Below, piece after piece: positions 1 through 7,650 of a stretch of DNA of 61,019 bases. The stretch lies in the NCBI GenBank assembly GCA_902555465.1, contig CACDSN010000007.1:1-61019 (forward strand), given 5' to 3'. The notes beneath the pieces were generated by a model, which saw nothing but the letters and a program-made list of their open reading frames with translations, searched no databases and was not told the origin of the DNA. Within the stretch, counting starts at the first letter, position 1; every line of letters begins with the position of its first letter. The position numbers and the translations under genes were made by a program. The DNA comes from an uncultured Pelagibacteraceae bacterium. Its GTDB lineage: Bacteria; Pseudomonadota; Alphaproteobacteria; Pelagibacterales; Pelagibacteraceae.

Positions 1-595
1 AGGTCTTAACCCGATTCCACATATTCCTGCGAGATCGATTGAAAATGAAGCACAACTAAAAGAATACGTTTCTAGATGTAGAGATGGAGGGACTAAACAA
101 GTCTTAGTTATTGGCGGTAGTCGAGATCCAATTGGGGATTTTGATAGTTCAATTCAACTTTTAGAAACTGGTTATTTTGAGGATATGAAGATTGGAATTG
201 CTGGACACCCCGAAGGGAGTCCTGATATATCTGATTCAAATTTAGAAAAAGCTATGAATGATAAAAAGCCTTATGCTGACTATATAGTTACTCAATGGTT
301 ACTAGATCCTCAGCCCATCATAGACTTTATATCTAAACAAACAGTACCAGTTCATGTTGGAATTACTGGACCTTTAAAAATTACAAGCTTAATAAAGTTT
401 GCAAATATTGTTGGGGCAAAAAATTCCTTAAACTTTCTTAAATCTAATTTTAGTAAGGCGTTAGATTTAATGAAACCTAAAGACCCTAATGATTTAATTG
501 GGAAAGTTAAATCGCATACTGATAACTTCCACATTTATACATTCGGCGGCTTGAAGGAAACTAACAAGTGGTTGATGGAGAATAAATATGTCTAA
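1..595 (+). CDS. metF: methylenetetrahydrofolate reductase family protein, C-terminal part (5' end outside window)
   Basis: Open reading frame entering from the left edge; the last 198 codons are visible, so roughly a third of a typical 290-300 residue MetF is missing. It keeps recognisable MTHFR elements: GGSRDPIGDF in the first half, AGHPEGSPD (family AGYPEGHPE), an IVTQWLLD segment (family TQLFFD), VHVGITGPL and a C-terminal HIYTFGG. The family interconverts 5,10-methylene-THF and 5-methyl-THF with a flavin in the cytosol. Its stop lies 8 bases inside the next gene, a GcvT-like protein, which implies translational coupling. From that context I infer it oxidises the 5-methyl-THF produced by the partner, rather than serving methionine synthesis. 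Family call firm, direction of reaction inferred. Confidence 0.85.
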   Translation, partial: GLNPIPHIPARSIENEAQLKEYVSRCRDGGTKQVLVIGGSRDPIGDFDSSIQLLETGYFEDMKIGIAGHPEGSPDISDSNLEKAMNDKKPYADYIVTQWLLDPQPIIDFISKQTVPVHVGITGPLKITSLIKFANIVGAKNSLNFLKSNFSKALDLMKPKDPNDLIGKVKSHTDNFHIYTFGGLKETNKWLMENKYV

Positions 596-1946
596 AGAGT
601 TCGATTATAGTAAAATGAGACATGTAACGTCAGTAGATCAAACTGACAGAAAGGTTCCGTATAATTTAAGACAAAGCGGACCTACAAAAGTAGAAATGTT
701 AATATCTACAAGAGTGAGAAAGTCACCTTATTGGCATTTATCAATGAAAGCAGGTTGTTGGAGAGCAACGGTATACAATCGTATATACCACCCTAGGGGA
801 TATGTAAAACCTGAAGATGGTGGAGCAATGGTTGAATATGATGCAATTGTAAATCATGTAACAATGTGGAATGTAGCTGTTGAAAGACAAATTCAAGTTA
901 AAGGCCCTGATGCAGAAAAATTTGTTGATTATGTAATTACAAGAGATGCAACTAAAATTTCACCAATGAGAGCAAGATACGTAATTCTTTGCAATCAATA
1001 TGGTGGAGTTTTAAATGATCCAATACTTTTAAGAATTTCTAATGATGAATTTTGGTTTTCTTTATCTGACAGTGATATTGGAATGTATCTGCAAGGTGTT
1101 AATGCTGATGGAAAATTTAATTGTGAAATACATGAAATAGATGTTTCACCAGTTCAAATTCAAGGTCCAAAATCTAAAGCATTGATGCAAGACCTTTGTG
1201 GTGATCAAGTTGATTTTGATAATATACCTTTCTATGGATTAGCTTCTGCAAAAATCGGTGGAAGAAGTTGTATTATTTCCCAATCTGGTTTTTCAGGAGA
1301 AGCAGGTTATGAAATATATTTAAGAGAATCTACTTTATATGCAGAAGATATGTGGAATGCAGTGCTTGATGCGGGGAAAAAACATCAGCTGATGGTTATT
1401 GCACCGGCACATCACAGAAGAATTCAAGCAGGAATTCTTTCTTGGGGCCAAGACATGGATCATCAACACAATCCTTATCAGTGTAATTTAGGTTATCAAG
1501 TTTCATTATCAGGAAAAGGTGAATGGAATAAAAAAGGTGATTATGTTGGAAAAAAAGTTCTAGAGGCTATGGGTGCTGAAATAAAAGCTGGAAAAAAACC
1601 ATATGCACTTCAATTAGTTGGTATGGAATTAGGTGGAAAACCGATTGATGATTATGCACCTGACTTTTGGTTAGTATCAAATAATGAAGGTGGAGAGCCC
1701 GTAGGTTTTATTACATCGCCTTGGTGGCATCCCGAAAAGAAAACCAACATAGCAATGGGTTATGTGCCTTATGATGGAACATTAAATGCAAATGGTTTTC
1801 CTAAAGGAAAAGTTGGAACTAAATATAAAGTTCATTTGCCAGAAAAATATTCTGACAAACCTGGACAACCAGTAGATGCAGTTGTTGTTGATATTCCGTT
1901 CAAGGAATCATTCAACGCAAATACTAGAGAAGTTGTAAAAGGCTAA
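588..1946 (+). CDS. GcvT/DmdA-family aminomethyltransferase-like protein (probable THF-dependent demethylase)
   Basis: A 452-residue member of the glycine-cleavage T / YgfZ fold. Family landmarks are IQVKGPDAEKFVDYVITRD around residue 105, VQIQGPKSKALMQDL near 190, and GFSGEAGYEIYL near 235 (family GYTGExGFEI), followed by the C-terminal barrel with GFITSPWW and MGYVPY. It is longer than GcvT or DmdA (both about 370), carrying about 70 extra N-terminal residues. No GcvH or GcvP lies nearby, which argues against glycine cleavage. The gene overlaps the MetF-like gene by 8 bases (ATGTCTAA), the arrangement expected for a methyl-to-THF demethylase whose product MetF then oxidises. Substrate unknown: a methylated sulfur, oxygen or nitrogen compound is possible. 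A strong hairpin follows the stop. Confidence 0.8.
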   Translation: MSKEFDYSKMRHVTSVDQTDRKVPYNLRQSGPTKVEMLISTRVRKSPYWHLSMKAGCWRATVYNRIYHPRGYVKPEDGGAMVEYDAIVNHVTMWNVAVERQIQVKGPDAEKFVDYVITRDATKISPMRARYVILCNQYGGVLNDPILLRISNDEFWFSLSDSDIGMYLQGVNADGKFNCEIHEIDVSPVQIQGPKSKALMQDLCGDQVDFDNIPFYGLASAKIGGRSCIISQSGFSGEAGYEIYLRESTLYAEDMWNAVLDAGKKHQLMVIAPAHHRRIQAGILSWGQDMDHQHNPYQCNLGYQVSLSGKGEWNKKGDYVGKKVLEAMGAEIKAGKKPYALQLVGMELGGKPIDDYAPDFWLVSNNEGGEPVGFITSPWWHPEKKTNIAMGYVPYDGTLNANGFPKGKVGTKYKVHLPEKYSDKPGQPVDAVVVDIPFKESFNANTREVVKG

Positions 1947-1957
1947 TAATTTTATTT

Positions 1958-1980
1958 TAGGGGAAGTTTAACTTCCCCTA
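1958..1980 (+). terminator. hairpin terminator after the metF-gcvT-like pair
   Basis: A perfect 10-base-pair stem, TAGGGGAAGT paired with ACTTCCCCTA, and a TTA loop begin 12 bases after the GcvT-like stop codon. The following run is only moderately T-rich, so termination may be partial. Confidence 0.7.
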
Positions 1981-2034
1981 AATCAATTTATCATTCGACA
2001 TTTCTCATATAATTCTATAATAGATATTTAGGCA

Positions 2035-2136
2035 ATGAGCGTCACGTTAATTGTTATATGTGCGATTATTACAATCGCTTTAATAATATTTCCATTAGTT
2101 GTGTCATATCTTGCCCAGAAAAAAGATAAAAAATAA
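2035..2136 (+). CDS. 33-residue single-pass membrane peptide
   Basis: A short reading frame starts ATG AGC GTC and ends in TAA, whose last A is the first base of the next gene's ATG (TAATG), a classic coupling arrangement. The peptide is almost entirely one hydrophobic helix (residues 4-26, rich in Ile, Leu and Val) with a lysine-rich tail ending QKKDKK, giving an expected N-out/C-in orientation. No family recognised. The overlap with the following YIP1-like membrane protein is the main argument that it is real; a weak AGG lies just upstream of the start. It may be a small partner of that protein. Confidence 0.5.
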   Translation: MSVTLIVICAIITIALIIFPLVVSYLAQKKDKK

Positions 2137-2681
2137 TGTTTGGGCAATTTTTACATATTGTTGTTAGCTGTTTAAAATTAGATAGAAATATCTTTAAAGA
2201 TCCAAAATATTTTGGAGAAGCCGCAGTTTATTTTGCAGGTCTAATTATGATGTTAGATGGAGTGGCGGGAGCTGTAGCAGCTAATACTTTTGTAAAAACG
2301 TCAATTGGTGTTTCTGGAATTACAGCACTTGTAACTTGGTTGATTTGGGCAATTTTTATCTATGTTATCGGAGTTAAGTTATTTCCAGATGTAAACTCTA
2401 AAATACCCTTTAAAAAAGTTCTTATAGGAGTTGGGTACGCACATGCTCCTGGTTTAATAAGATTTTTTGCAGTAACGCCAGAACTTGTTATCCCAATAAT
2501 TTTTCTTACTCAGTTTTGGATATTTGCAGCTTTAATTATTTCTACAAAACATATTTTAAATTTAAAATCAAATCTTAAAGCTTTTGGAATAATATTTTTA
2601 TCTTTTTTAATAATTGCTTTTTTATCTATTTCATTTGTAATGAGTAGAATGAGTACTCTGCCGATATCTAATATTAGCTAG
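2136..2681 (+). CDS. YIP1-family-like integral membrane protein
   Basis: A 181-residue protein with about five hydrophobic segments (roughly 30-50, 58-82, 95-115, 117-137 and 148-170) and short loops. The pattern of a conserved proline/glycine-containing loop (GYAHAPGLIRFFAV) between the third and fourth segments is what I associate with bacterial Yip1-domain proteins. The function of these in bacteria is not established. The start overlaps the stop of the upstream 33-residue peptide by one base. The 3' end overlaps the convergent minus-strand 48-residue frame by 4 bases. Family assignment from memory of the fold pattern, moderate. Confidence 0.65.
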   Translation: MFGQFLHIVVSCLKLDRNIFKDPKYFGEAAVYFAGLIMMLDGVAGAVAANTFVKTSIGVSGITALVTWLIWAIFIYVIGVKLFPDVNSKIPFKKVLIGVGYAHAPGLIRFFAVTPELVIPIIFLTQFWIFAALIISTKHILNLKSNLKAFGIIFLSFLIIAFLSISFVMSRMSTLPISNIS

Positions 2682-2824
2682 ATTGGAAAAATAGTCTTTG
2701 AAGTTCTGCATGAATTACAGAGTTTATATCCTGTAAGTATCAAGTTTTGAGAAACACTTTCGTCTTCTTTTTTGCACTCCTCACAAGTATTATCTATCTT
2801 TTCATTGTTATCTTCTTCAGTCAT
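2678..2824 (-). CDS. 48-residue double-CxxC (zinc-ribbon-like) peptide
   Basis: Reading leftwards from ATG at 2824, the frame gives a 48-residue acidic peptide with two CxxC pairs: CEEC near residue 14 and CNSC near residue 36, about 20 residues apart. That spacing fits a small treble-clef or zinc-ribbon knuckle. The start lies 8 bases inside the end of the upstream 203-residue gene, in the style of the other tight junctions of this operon. The frame would be the last gene of the M19-like/552-residue/DUF3726-like operon. It is easily overlooked because of its size. Function unknown; the cysteine spacing and the overlap support a real gene. Confidence 0.55.
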   Translation of the reverse strand: MTEEDNNEKIDNTCEECKKEDESVSQNLILTGYKLCNSCRTSKTIFPI

Positions 2825-3428
2825 TATCCGTAAGTCCAGCTCCTGCTGATTTTTCTTTTAATTCATCACTTTCTTCTACAAAAGTTTCATTTGCAAATTT
2901 AGTTATTTCTTTCCACTCTTCTTCACTAAAAGAGTTGTTATTATCTAAAAAATTAATCAATACTGAATTAGCATTTTCCCAAATTTCATTTTTTGAATAA
3001 TTTCCAAAAATGCTTTGATTAAAATTTAAGATAAATTCTTTTTCATCTAATTTTACTAATATTTTTTTACCTAAAACTTCTGAGGCTCTACTTGCAAAAG
3101 ATAAAAATAAAATTGGATAAGCAATTTTATTAAATTCTAATGATTTTAGTTTTTCTAATGATTTAATTTGATCTAAAAAACCTATACCTAAACTTATAGG
3201 GCAATGAAACTTATTTTCTGATATATTTGATTTAGAAATAAGTTTGATTTTTTGAAATTTATTTTGATCGTATATCTTTAGATATTGATTAAGATTTTTT
3301 ATACCTGGTAAACCAAATAATTCTAATTGTTTAATACATTTTCCTATTTCCTCGGCAACGCCCCAGCTAAAACCTTTTGCTTTTGAGGCACGTTTAGAAA
3401 TAGTATCAATTTCACTTAAAGATCTCAT
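2817..3428 (-). CDS. DUF3726-like protein
   Basis: A 203-residue cytosolic protein with no signal peptide or membrane segment. The N-terminal stretch MRSLSEIDTISKRASKAKG, then GFSWGVAEEIGKC and LPGIKN, resembles the DUF3726 family as I remember it. The family has no assigned activity. The C-terminal third is acidic (EEEWKEI, VEESDELKEK). The gene directly abuts the 552-residue gene upstream with no spacer and overlaps the 48-residue CxxC frame downstream by 8 bases, so it is an internal gene of one polycistron. Family name moderate, function unknown. Confidence 0.65.
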   Translation of the reverse strand: MRSLSEIDTISKRASKAKGFSWGVAEEIGKCIKQLELFGLPGIKNLNQYLKIYDQNKFQKIKLISKSNISENKFHCPISLGIGFLDQIKSLEKLKSLEFNKIAYPILFLSFASRASEVLGKKILVKLDEKEFILNFNQSIFGNYSKNEIWENANSVLINFLDNNNSFSEEEWKEITKFANETFVEESDELKEKSAGAGLTDND

Positions 3429-5087
3429 TTAATTTAAAGTTTCATAGACCCACTTATCGTTAAAATTATTTAATTGATTAGGTAGCGGGGCGCCTTGAAA
3501 CATACAAATCCTTAACCATTTATCTGATCTAGGATCAAATTTGATTGCTCCAAAAAATGACAATTTAAATCTTAGCATATCTATTGGCATTAGCTTTTGT
3601 CCAATAGTGTTATCTAATATTTCGGAGTAAGGAAATTTTTCAATTATAAACGCTCGTCTAACTACATGTCTTAAATCATCATTTTCTATTAAAAATTCTG
3701 CAATTGGTAAACTATTTTTTGTAACTATTACTTTTTCGTATAATTTTTTTATATCTCTTGCAATTGCCAAAGGTTGTTCTAATTCTGATCCATTAACCTC
3801 AAATCTTCTACCCAGTCGCGGTTCCTCTTTATTTTTTGAGATAAACCAAAAATTATAATTGTTTTCTTTTTTTAAAAAATCTAATTTTAAAATATCAGAA
3901 TAATTTTTTTCTAGAATATCTCTTAGTTCTGATGTTTTTCTCTCTGTTGGTATTGTAAAATATCTATCTTCATCTGAGCTCATCTTATCTTTAAATTTGT
4001 TCACTATTTCATCAAATGGTTCCATAAAAATTGAGACTAAATATTCTAAACATTCATCACATACTTGATTTTCAGCCCATTTATAAATTTCGTTAAATAA
4101 AAATTTTTGATTAACATTAATTGTTTCTAAATATTTTATAGTTTTTTCTAAATCAATAGATAGCTGTTTGATCTTTTTTTTCTGAAAAATGCTATCTGTA
4201 TTCCAGTTTTTAACATTTTTAATCGATTTTTTTAAACATGTTATAAAGGTATTAAATTGATTTTTATCTACGTTCTCAATTTCTCTAATTTCTTTTAAAA
4301 CAGTTTCCCTAGCAAGAACCCAATTATTTAACAGAGTTGGATGATTTACTATAAACGGTGCCATGCCAAGTCCAGTTGAATTTCCAATTCCAAGTCCTTT
4401 TGCAATTTCACTGTCAAGTTCAATAAATTTTTTTGGATTTTTATTCTTTGCAATATGATTAATTTGATCAAACGTAAATTGTCTTACTAAATAAACTAAC
4501 ATCATCTCTAATCTAAATGGTCCTTTAATTTCTGAACGATTTTTAACCCTGAATCTGTCAGCTAGACCAAATTTACCAGATCCATAAACTGCAGTTGTTC
4601 TATACAAATATCCAACTTTTGATAAAATATTTTTATCTGGTTGTCTTCCGTTAGATAGACTTTCTACAACTTCATTGAATAATCTGACTGATCTGTTTGC
4701 CCTTGAAAGAGTTAATTCTTTATAGCTTAATCTTCCAACTTCTTGTTTTGGTACATTTTCATTTAGTCTTTCAATATCTAGTTTATTTGGAATACCGTCA
4801 TAAAGTACAAATGCGGCATCCCACTTTGTTGCGATAACTCTATCAGATCTTTCATTATCTTTAAGTTCATTAGCAAAACAAATTAAGGAATAAGTTCTAT
4901 TATTTTTAGAAAATGAATATACTGCCCTACCATACCCTTCTTTATTTAATTCAAATAAATCTCTTGAATACTTCCAGTCTTTAAATTCTTCTAAAAAAGA
5001 TCTTAAAAAAGAAAGTTTAGACTGATGAAAGCATCCTAACCTTGAAAGCTTCATAATTTCTTTTGGTGATCTTAGTTGAACTTCCAT
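3429..5087 (-). CDS. conserved hypothetical 552-residue protein
   Basis: A large soluble protein with no signal peptide, no membrane helices and no nucleotide-binding loop that I can see. It has charged clusters, an SRANRSVRLFNEV segment near residue 127, a region GLGIGNSTGLGMAPFIVNHP near 233 that looks like a conserved glycine-rich active or binding loop, and CDECLEYL near 341 that might bind a metal. No family recognised. Its ATG overlaps the stop of the M19-like gene by one base (TAATG) and its stop abuts the DUF3726-like gene. The three therefore appear to be co-translated and probably act together. Length and the glycine-rich loop suggest an enzyme, but that is speculation. Confidence 0.6.
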   Translation of the reverse strand: MEVQLRSPKEIMKLSRLGCFHQSKLSFLRSFLEEFKDWKYSRDLFELNKEGYGRAVYSFSKNNRTYSLICFANELKDNERSDRVIATKWDAAFVLYDGIPNKLDIERLNENVPKQEVGRLSYKELTLSRANRSVRLFNEVVESLSNGRQPDKNILSKVGYLYRTTAVYGSGKFGLADRFRVKNRSEIKGPFRLEMMLVYLVRQFTFDQINHIAKNKNPKKFIELDSEIAKGLGIGNSTGLGMAPFIVNHPTLLNNWVLARETVLKEIREIENVDKNQFNTFITCLKKSIKNVKNWNTDSIFQKKKIKQLSIDLEKTIKYLETINVNQKFLFNEIYKWAENQVCDECLEYLVSIFMEPFDEIVNKFKDKMSSDEDRYFTIPTERKTSELRDILEKNYSDILKLDFLKKENNYNFWFISKNKEEPRLGRRFEVNGSELEQPLAIARDIKKLYEKVIVTKNSLPIAEFLIENDDLRHVVRRAFIIEKFPYSEILDNTIGQKLMPIDMLRFKLSFFGAIKFDPRSDKWLRICMFQGAPLPNQLNNFNDKWVYETLN

Positions 5088-6055
5088 TAATTCATTCTTT
5101 TATAAAAGTTAAACCAATTGTCGCCAAGAATTCCACTAATTTCATTTTTATCAAATCCAACCTTTGACAGGCCACTTTCTAAATTAGAAAATCCCCTTGC
5201 ATCAGAAAACCAATCAGGTTGTTTAGGAAATCCTGAACTTTTTTTTGTACCCTCTCCAAAATTTTTTGCTTTAGCCCATGTTCCGTTTCTCATCCATTCA
5301 ACAACAGTATCAGGTTGATTTAAACAAAGATCCGATCCAATTCCTATTTTTTCTACCCCCATAAGGTCTGCTGTTTTTGCTACCATTTCGCAAAAACTTT
5401 CTAATGAGCAATTCGTTCCATTTTTAAGATGATGAGGGTATAAAGAAAGTCCTAACATTCCATCATTTTTAGACAAAATTTTTAGCAATTCATCTGACTT
5501 GTTTCTTTTAGCTGCGTGCCAAAAAGTAGGGTTTGCATGTGTAATTGCAATTGGTTTTTGACTTATATTTATTGCGTCTATTGTGCTTTTTTCTGCTGAG
5601 TGGGACATATCAATTACAAGTCCGAGTCTGTTCATTTCTTTAATCACTTCTTTTCCAAAATTTGTAACCCCACTGTCGACGTTTTCAAAACAACCTGTAG
5701 CCAATAAGGACTGATTATTATAAGTTAGTTGCATAAACCTACAACCAAGATCGTAAACTTTTTCAACTAAACCAATGTCATCTTCAATAGGTGAACAATT
5801 TTGAAAACCAAAAAAAATTGCAGTTTTTTTTTCTTTTTTTGCTTTTTCAATATCTTTATAAGATTTTCCTAAAAAAATTAGATCTGAATTGTCTCTAAAA
5901 TATGTATTCCATTCATCAACTCTAGTATTGAATTCATCAAAATCTTCATGATAGACAACTGTAACATGCACAGCGTCTAATCCAGCCTCTCTATTGATTT
6001 GAAATACTTCTCTTGACCATTTGCAATACTGGAGGTTATCTATTTTATAATTCAT
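5087..6055 (-). CDS. M19 (renal-dipeptidase-like) family protein with altered metal site
   Basis: A 322-residue TIM-barrel amidohydrolase of the membrane-dipeptidase (M19) group. Seen: DMSHS (His152), ITHANP (His173), RNKSDELL (Arg184) and GIGSDL (Asp242), all matching positions that bind metal or substrate in the family. Not seen: the N-terminal HxD metal pair, where the protein reads KIDNLQYCKWS, and the metal-bridging glutamate, where it has Gln85 in FGFQNC. A classical binuclear dipeptidase should need these, so the activity may be mononuclear, different or absent. No signal peptide, hence cytosolic. First gene of the minus-strand operon with the 552-residue and DUF3726-like proteins, divergent from purE across 40 bases. 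Confidence 0.8.
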   Translation of the reverse strand: MNYKIDNLQYCKWSREVFQINREAGLDAVHVTVVYHEDFDEFNTRVDEWNTYFRDNSDLIFLGKSYKDIEKAKKEKKTAIFFGFQNCSPIEDDIGLVEKVYDLGCRFMQLTYNNQSLLATGCFENVDSGVTNFGKEVIKEMNRLGLVIDMSHSAEKSTIDAINISQKPIAITHANPTFWHAAKRNKSDELLKILSKNDGMLGLSLYPHHLKNGTNCSLESFCEMVAKTADLMGVEKIGIGSDLCLNQPDTVVEWMRNGTWAKAKNFGEGTKKSSGFPKQPDWFSDARGFSNLESGLSKVGFDKNEISGILGDNWFNFYKRMN

Positions 6056-6095
6056 ATTATTAAAGGTATAATAGATTAAAAATATTTGCTATTAA

Positions 6096-6596
6096 ATGAA
6101 TAAAATGCCTCAAAAAAATAAACCTTTAGTATCAATCATTATGGGTAGTCAATCAGACTACAAGACTATGAAATATGCTGAAGAGGTTTTAAAAAGTTTA
6201 AAAATTAAATTTGAAACAAAAATTGTTTCTGCTCATAGAACTCCTAAAAGACTATTCGATTTTGCCTTAACCGCTGAAAAAAACAATATTGCTGTGATAA
6301 TTGCTGGGGCTGGTGGATCTGCTCATTTGCCAGGTATGGTTGCTGCCATATCCCCTATTCCAGTAATTGGCGTCCCGATCGAAAGTAAAAAATTAAAAGG
6401 GTTGGATAGTTTATTATCTATAGTTCAAATGCCTAAAGGGATTCCTGTTGGATCAGTTGCAATAGGCAAAGATGGGGCAATAAATGCTGCTTTATACGCA
6501 GCTTCGATCTTAGCATTAAGTGATAAAAGTATTAAATCAAAATTAAAACAATTAAGATCCAAACAAACCAAATCTGTAAAAAAAAAGCCTAAATAA
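6096..6596 (+). CDS. purE: N5-carboxyaminoimidazole ribonucleotide mutase PurE
   Basis: A 166-residue cytosolic enzyme of de novo purine synthesis that converts N5-CAIR to CAIR. The class I PurE signature is complete: IMGSQSDYKTMKYAEEVL near residue 15, VSAHRTPKRLFDF near 46, IAGAGGSAHLPGMVA near 70, and PVIGVPIES followed by IVQMPKGIPVGSVAIG. The C-terminus carries a lysine-rich tail of about 15 residues beyond the usual end. purK begins 3 bases downstream, so both are translated from one message. An internal ATG at codon 4 (MPQKNK) could also be the start. Confidence 0.95.
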   Translation: MNKMPQKNKPLVSIIMGSQSDYKTMKYAEEVLKSLKIKFETKIVSAHRTPKRLFDFALTAEKNNIAVIIAGAGGSAHLPGMVAAISPIPVIGVPIESKKLKGLDSLLSIVQMPKGIPVGSVAIGKDGAINAALYAASILALSDKSIKSKLKQLRSKQTKSVKKKPK

Positions 6597-6599
6597 AAT

Positions 6600-7646
6600 A
6601 TGTCTGAACTAACTATTGGAATTTTAGGAGGTGGCCAACTTGGAAGCTTATTATGTCTAGGAGCAAAAAAACTAAATATAAATACAGTTGTATATTGTGA
6701 TGATAACGATGCACCAGCCCAGATTTATGCTAATGATTTCATTTTTGGTGATTACAAAGATAAAACAAAAATACAAGATTTTATAAATAGGGTAGATGTT
6801 GTCACTTATGAATTTGAAAATATTCCTTTTGAGACACTAGATTTAATTAATCAATTCAAGGATGTGAAACCGAAACCGGCTATTAACAAAATAGTGCAGC
6901 ACAGACTATATGAAAAAGATTTTATAAATAAGTGTAATATTAGCACTACTAGATATGTATCAATAAAAGAAAAATCCGATCTTAATGCAAATATAAAATT
7001 AATTCCTGGACTACTTAAAACTTGTAGACTTGGTTACGACGGTAAGGGACAATACAAATTAAGTAATCCTTCAGATTTAGAAAATTTGAATATTGATTTT
7101 TCTCAGGAATATATTCTTGAGAAAATGATTAATTTAAAAAAAGAATTTTCAATTATATTAACTAGATTTGGTCATTCTATTCACTCGGTTTATGAACCAA
7201 TTGAAAACGAACATGAAAATCAGATATTAAAATATTCAAAGATTCCAGCTGTTATTGATGATAAAATCTTATTAAAAGCAAAAGACTGGGCATCAATAAT
7301 TGCTGATGATTTAGATTACGTAGGAACAATTTGTGTAGAGTACTTTATAGATAAAAATGATAATTTATATGTCAATGAAATTGCACCAAGAGTTCATAAC
7401 TCAGGTCATTTAACAATAAATTCATACAATATTAGTCAATTTGAAAATCATATAAGAGCAATCTGTGGTTTAGAAAAAAAGGAATTAAAAAAAATATATA
7501 ATGCAAAAATGATAAATATTATTGGTGAAGAAATTGTCTCATATCGATCTAAAAAATATTCTGATAATGAATTTTTTTTTGATTATGAAAAGAAAGAAAT
7601 TAAAAAAAACAGAAAAATGGGTCATTTAACTATAATTCAAAAGTAA
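6600..7646 (+). CDS. purK: N5-carboxyaminoimidazole ribonucleotide synthase PurK
   Basis: A 348-residue ATP-grasp enzyme that makes N5-CAIR from AIR, bicarbonate and ATP, the substrate for PurE encoded just upstream. Visible: GILGGGQLGSLL at the N-terminus (pre-ATP-grasp domain), TYEFENIP near residue 70, LKTCRLGYDGKGQYKL near 140 (ATP-binding loop) and the C-terminal EIAPRVHNSGHLTINS, the PurK hallmark. Length is typical. Three-base gap from purE and four-base gap to the following hydrolase gene suggest a three-gene transcript. Confidence 0.95.
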   Translation: MSELTIGILGGGQLGSLLCLGAKKLNINTVVYCDDNDAPAQIYANDFIFGDYKDKTKIQDFINRVDVVTYEFENIPFETLDLINQFKDVKPKPAINKIVQHRLYEKDFINKCNISTTRYVSIKEKSDLNANIKLIPGLLKTCRLGYDGKGQYKLSNPSDLENLNIDFSQEYILEKMINLKKEFSIILTRFGHSIHSVYEPIENEHENQILKYSKIPAVIDDKILLKAKDWASIIADDLDYVGTICVEYFIDKNDNLYVNEIAPRVHNSGHLTINSYNISQFENHIRAICGLEKKELKKIYNAKMINIIGEEIVSYRSKKYSDNEFFFDYEKKEIKKNRKMGHLTIIQK

Positions 7647-7650
7647 AAGT

